38,724 nt of DNA from Rhodovulum sp. PH10 (GTDB lineage: Bacteria > Pseudomonadota > Alphaproteobacteria > Rhizobiales > Xanthobacteraceae), in assembly GCF_000293785.1 (NCBI RefSeq), contig NZ_AKZI01000060.1, forward strand, positions 1 to 38,724. The letters run 5' to 3'. The notes below the pieces were generated by a model. It worked only from the letters and a program-made list of their open reading frames with translations. It was not told the origin of the DNA and ran no database searches. The position numbers were made by a program, and so were the translations under genes. Positions 37,535 to 38,724 of this stretch are shown one piece after another (position 1 is the first letter of the stretch; every line of letters begins with the position of its first letter).

Positions 37535-37984
37535 TCAGCCGCCGACCACCTTGCGGAGCGCGGCGGCGGCATCGCCGGCCGGCGTGCGGCGGACGATCTT
37601 CAACATGGTGTCGATGGTGATCGACGACAGCGTGGCGCGTGTGCCGTCCTCGATCTCGTCGAGCACGCGGCGCAGCGCCTTGCCCTCGCGAGTGTCGTCG
37701 CCGGGCTCGCGGCCGCTCGTGCTCGATCCGATCGGCTCGAACACCGTGATCACGTCCAGCAGATTGAGCCGCTTGGCGTTGCCGGAGAAGCGGTAGCCGC
37801 CGCCGACCCCGCGCGAGGCCTCGACCATGCCGAGCCGGCCGAGGGTGCGCAAGACCTTGGCGAGATGGTTCGGCGACAGCCCGTATTTTTCCGCGATGTC
37901 GGAGGCCGACATCTGCCGGTCGGGCTCGGCGGCGAGCTCGAGGATGGCGAACAGCGCGTGGCGGGTGGCGAGCTGCAGCCTCAT
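37535..37984 (-). CDS. badM: Rrf2-family transcriptional repressor, BadM-like
   Basis: A 149-residue Rrf2 protein. Winged helix-turn-helix at about residues 24-65: MSASDIAEKYGLSPNHLAKV, then GMVEASRGVGGGYRF. It has no cysteine at all, so it cannot carry the iron-sulfur cluster of IscR or NsrR, which suggests a small-molecule ligand. BadM of R. palustris is an Rrf2 repressor of the benzoyl-CoA reductase operon. Here the gene faces the end of the bcr operon and its ATG overlaps the stop of a GNAT gene (ATGA), coupling the two. Orthology to BadM is by family and neighbourhood. Confidence 0.8.
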   Translation of the reverse strand: MRLQLATRHALFAILELAAEPDRQMSASDIAEKYGLSPNHLAKVLRTLGRLGMVEASRGVGGGYRFSGNAKRLNLLDVITVFEPIGSSTSGREPGDDTREGKALRRVLDEIEDGTRATLSSITIDTMLKIVRRTPAGDAAAALRKVVGG

Positions 37985-38460
37985 TCGTCGAGCTCCATCT
38001 CCAGCTCCACGAACGGGCCGCCCATCATCCCCTGGCTGCGGAAGAACGACAGGATGAGCTGGTGGTCGCGGGCGATCATCGTGCGCACTTTTGCCACGCC
38101 GGCCGCGCGGAAACGGTCGCAGATCGCCTGAAACAGGCTCGAGCCGATCGATTCGAGTCGCGCCTCCGGGTCGACCGCGATCGCAAACACCCAGCCGCAG
38201 GGCGGCGAGCCGAACTCCCAGGCGCGGATCTCGCCGACGATGAAGCCGAGCAGCGCGCCGCCGCGCTTGGCGACCAGGAAGAACTGCTCGCTCGGGTTCG
38301 CCTGGCAGGCCTCGAAGCGGCGGTGCCAGTATTTCGGCTTGGCGTTGGCGGTGGTCTGCGCGTCGAGGCGGATGATCTGCCGCATGTCGCCGGGGCTGGC
38401 GGGGCCGATCGAGAGGTCTTCGGGAGAGGCGGCGGCGGGGGCCTTCCTGGCGGGCTTCAT
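37981..38460 (-). CDS. GNAT-family N-acetyltransferase coupled to badM (BadL-like candidate)
   Basis: A 159-residue GNAT. The start MKPARKAPAAASPEDLS was chosen over an upstream ATG at 38526 because the extension does not resemble the family. The fold runs from IGPASPGDMRQIIRLDAQ, with the subfamily motif GFIVGEIRAWEFG. The acetyl-CoA loop is degenerate (DPEARLESIGSSL, where R/QxxGxG/A is expected). It overlaps badM by 4 nt. In R. palustris the GNAT BadL produces acetamidobenzoates that relieve BadM, so direct coupling of a GNAT to the repressor gene is suggestive. Of the three GNATs this is the best-placed BadL candidate, though its cofactor motif is the weakest. Confidence 0.72.
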   Translation of the reverse strand: MKPARKAPAAASPEDLSIGPASPGDMRQIIRLDAQTTANAKPKYWHRRFEACQANPSEQFFLVAKRGGALLGFIVGEIRAWEFGSPPCGWVFAIAVDPEARLESIGSSLFQAICDRFRAAGVAKVRTMIARDHQLILSFFRSQGMMGGPFVELEMELDE

Positions 38461-38528
38461 GAACGACCGATGCGTACGACCGAGGGACGGGAGCGACTGC
38501 AGCACCACCGACGGGAGGGCGGCCACCG

Positions 38529-38561
38529 GACCGTCGAACGACCGTCCGGCGACGGACCGTC
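38529..38561. repeat. Three direct copies of GACCGTC upstream of the GNAT-badM pair
   Basis: GACCGTC occurs at 38529-38535, 38540-38546 and 38555-38561, between the candidate promoter and the GNAT start. It could be a repeated regulator half-site in the leader or chance in GC-rich DNA. Confidence 0.3.
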
Positions 38562-38614
38562 CGAGGACGGCGCACCGGCGCGCCGCGCGGCGGAGAACCG
38601 GATTCTATTCCGTC

Positions 38615-38643
38615 AAACTAGTACCCTTTTGCGCCTGCTTCAA
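38615..38643 (-). promoter_or_regulatory. Candidate promoter for the GNAT-badM pair
   Basis: On the minus strand: -35 TTGAAG (38643-38638), 17-nt spacer, -10 TAGTTT (38620-38615). The spacer includes GTACCC at 38621-38626 on the plus strand, partly like the GTACC half of the operator core seen at 12221 and 27982. This is the least GC-rich part of the 264-nt end region, where I see no gene. Confidence 0.3.
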
Positions 38644-38724
38644 CTGCGAGGCGGGCGGTCCCGGCGGGCGGATCAGGGCTACGGCATTCACGGATTTGAT
38701 TTGGCTCGGCTCGGATCCGTGATT

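Noticed and set aside
38240-38722. A plus-strand open frame at the right edge
   Set aside because: It is antisense to the GNAT gene in its first half and low-complexity thereafter, with no ribosome site.

Overview
The window is a dense, GC-rich catabolic island for anaerobic degradation of aromatic and alicyclic carboxylic acids. Gene families, codon use and three types of palindromic intergenic repeat resembling those I remember from Bradyrhizobium/Rhodopseudomonas/Rhodoplanes-type genomes suggest an alphaproteobacterium of the Hyphomicrobiales. The assignment rests on recalled family knowledge; no database search was possible.

Layout. (1) 89-592 (-): a BadR-like MarR regulator, divergent from badH-badI-aliB-aliA-gcdH (789-6609, +). 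This operon encodes the Rhodopseudomonas-type alicyclic branch: activation and oxidation of cyclohexanecarboxylate, ring cleavage to pimelyl-CoA, and glutaryl-CoA oxidation. A clear intrinsic terminator closes it at 6674-6708. (2) 6826-11220 (+): enoyl-CoA hydratase, SDR, an atypical crotonase, an acyl-CoA dehydrogenase and another SDR, followed by a TetR regulator (11337-12089). This is an auxiliary beta-oxidation-like set whose substrate cannot be named from sequence. (3) 12553-24943 (+): one long probable operon with a five-gene branched-chain-type ABC importer, a benzoate/4-hydroxybenzoate-type CoA ligase, the three subunits of 4-hydroxybenzoyl-CoA reductase, an acyl-CoA thioesterase and a second benzoate-CoA-ligase-type enzyme. 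(4) 25024-27819 (-): a Pat-like protein acetyltransferase (NDP-forming acyl-CoA-synthetase scaffold plus GNAT domain). (5) 28064-37532 (+): had-oah-dch-bcrCBAD, the complete Thauera-type benzoyl-CoA dearomatisation and ring-opening pathway, continuing into two GNAT acetyltransferases and an SDR. (6) 38460-37535 (-): a third related GNAT translationally coupled to a BadM-like Rrf2 repressor.

How it works together. Aromatic acids are imported, activated by the CoA ligases, and 4-hydroxybenzoyl-CoA is dehydroxylated to benzoyl-CoA. Benzoyl-CoA is reduced by the ATP-dependent BcrCBAD to the 1,5-diene, which Dch, Had and Oah convert to 3-hydroxypimelyl-CoA. Cyclohexanecarboxylate instead enters through AliA/AliB and leaves as pimelyl-CoA through BadH/BadI. 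Both routes would feed beta-oxidation and GcdH. No electron-donor ferredoxin, 2-oxoglutarate:ferredoxin oxidoreductase or thiolase lies in the window.

The most notable points are the joint presence of the Thauera-type and Rhodopseudomonas-type alicyclic routes, a module of three related GNATs plus a Pat-like enzyme around BadM and three CoA ligases, a palindromic repeat inserted in frame inside a CoA ligase gene, and two promoter regions sharing a long operator-like motif.
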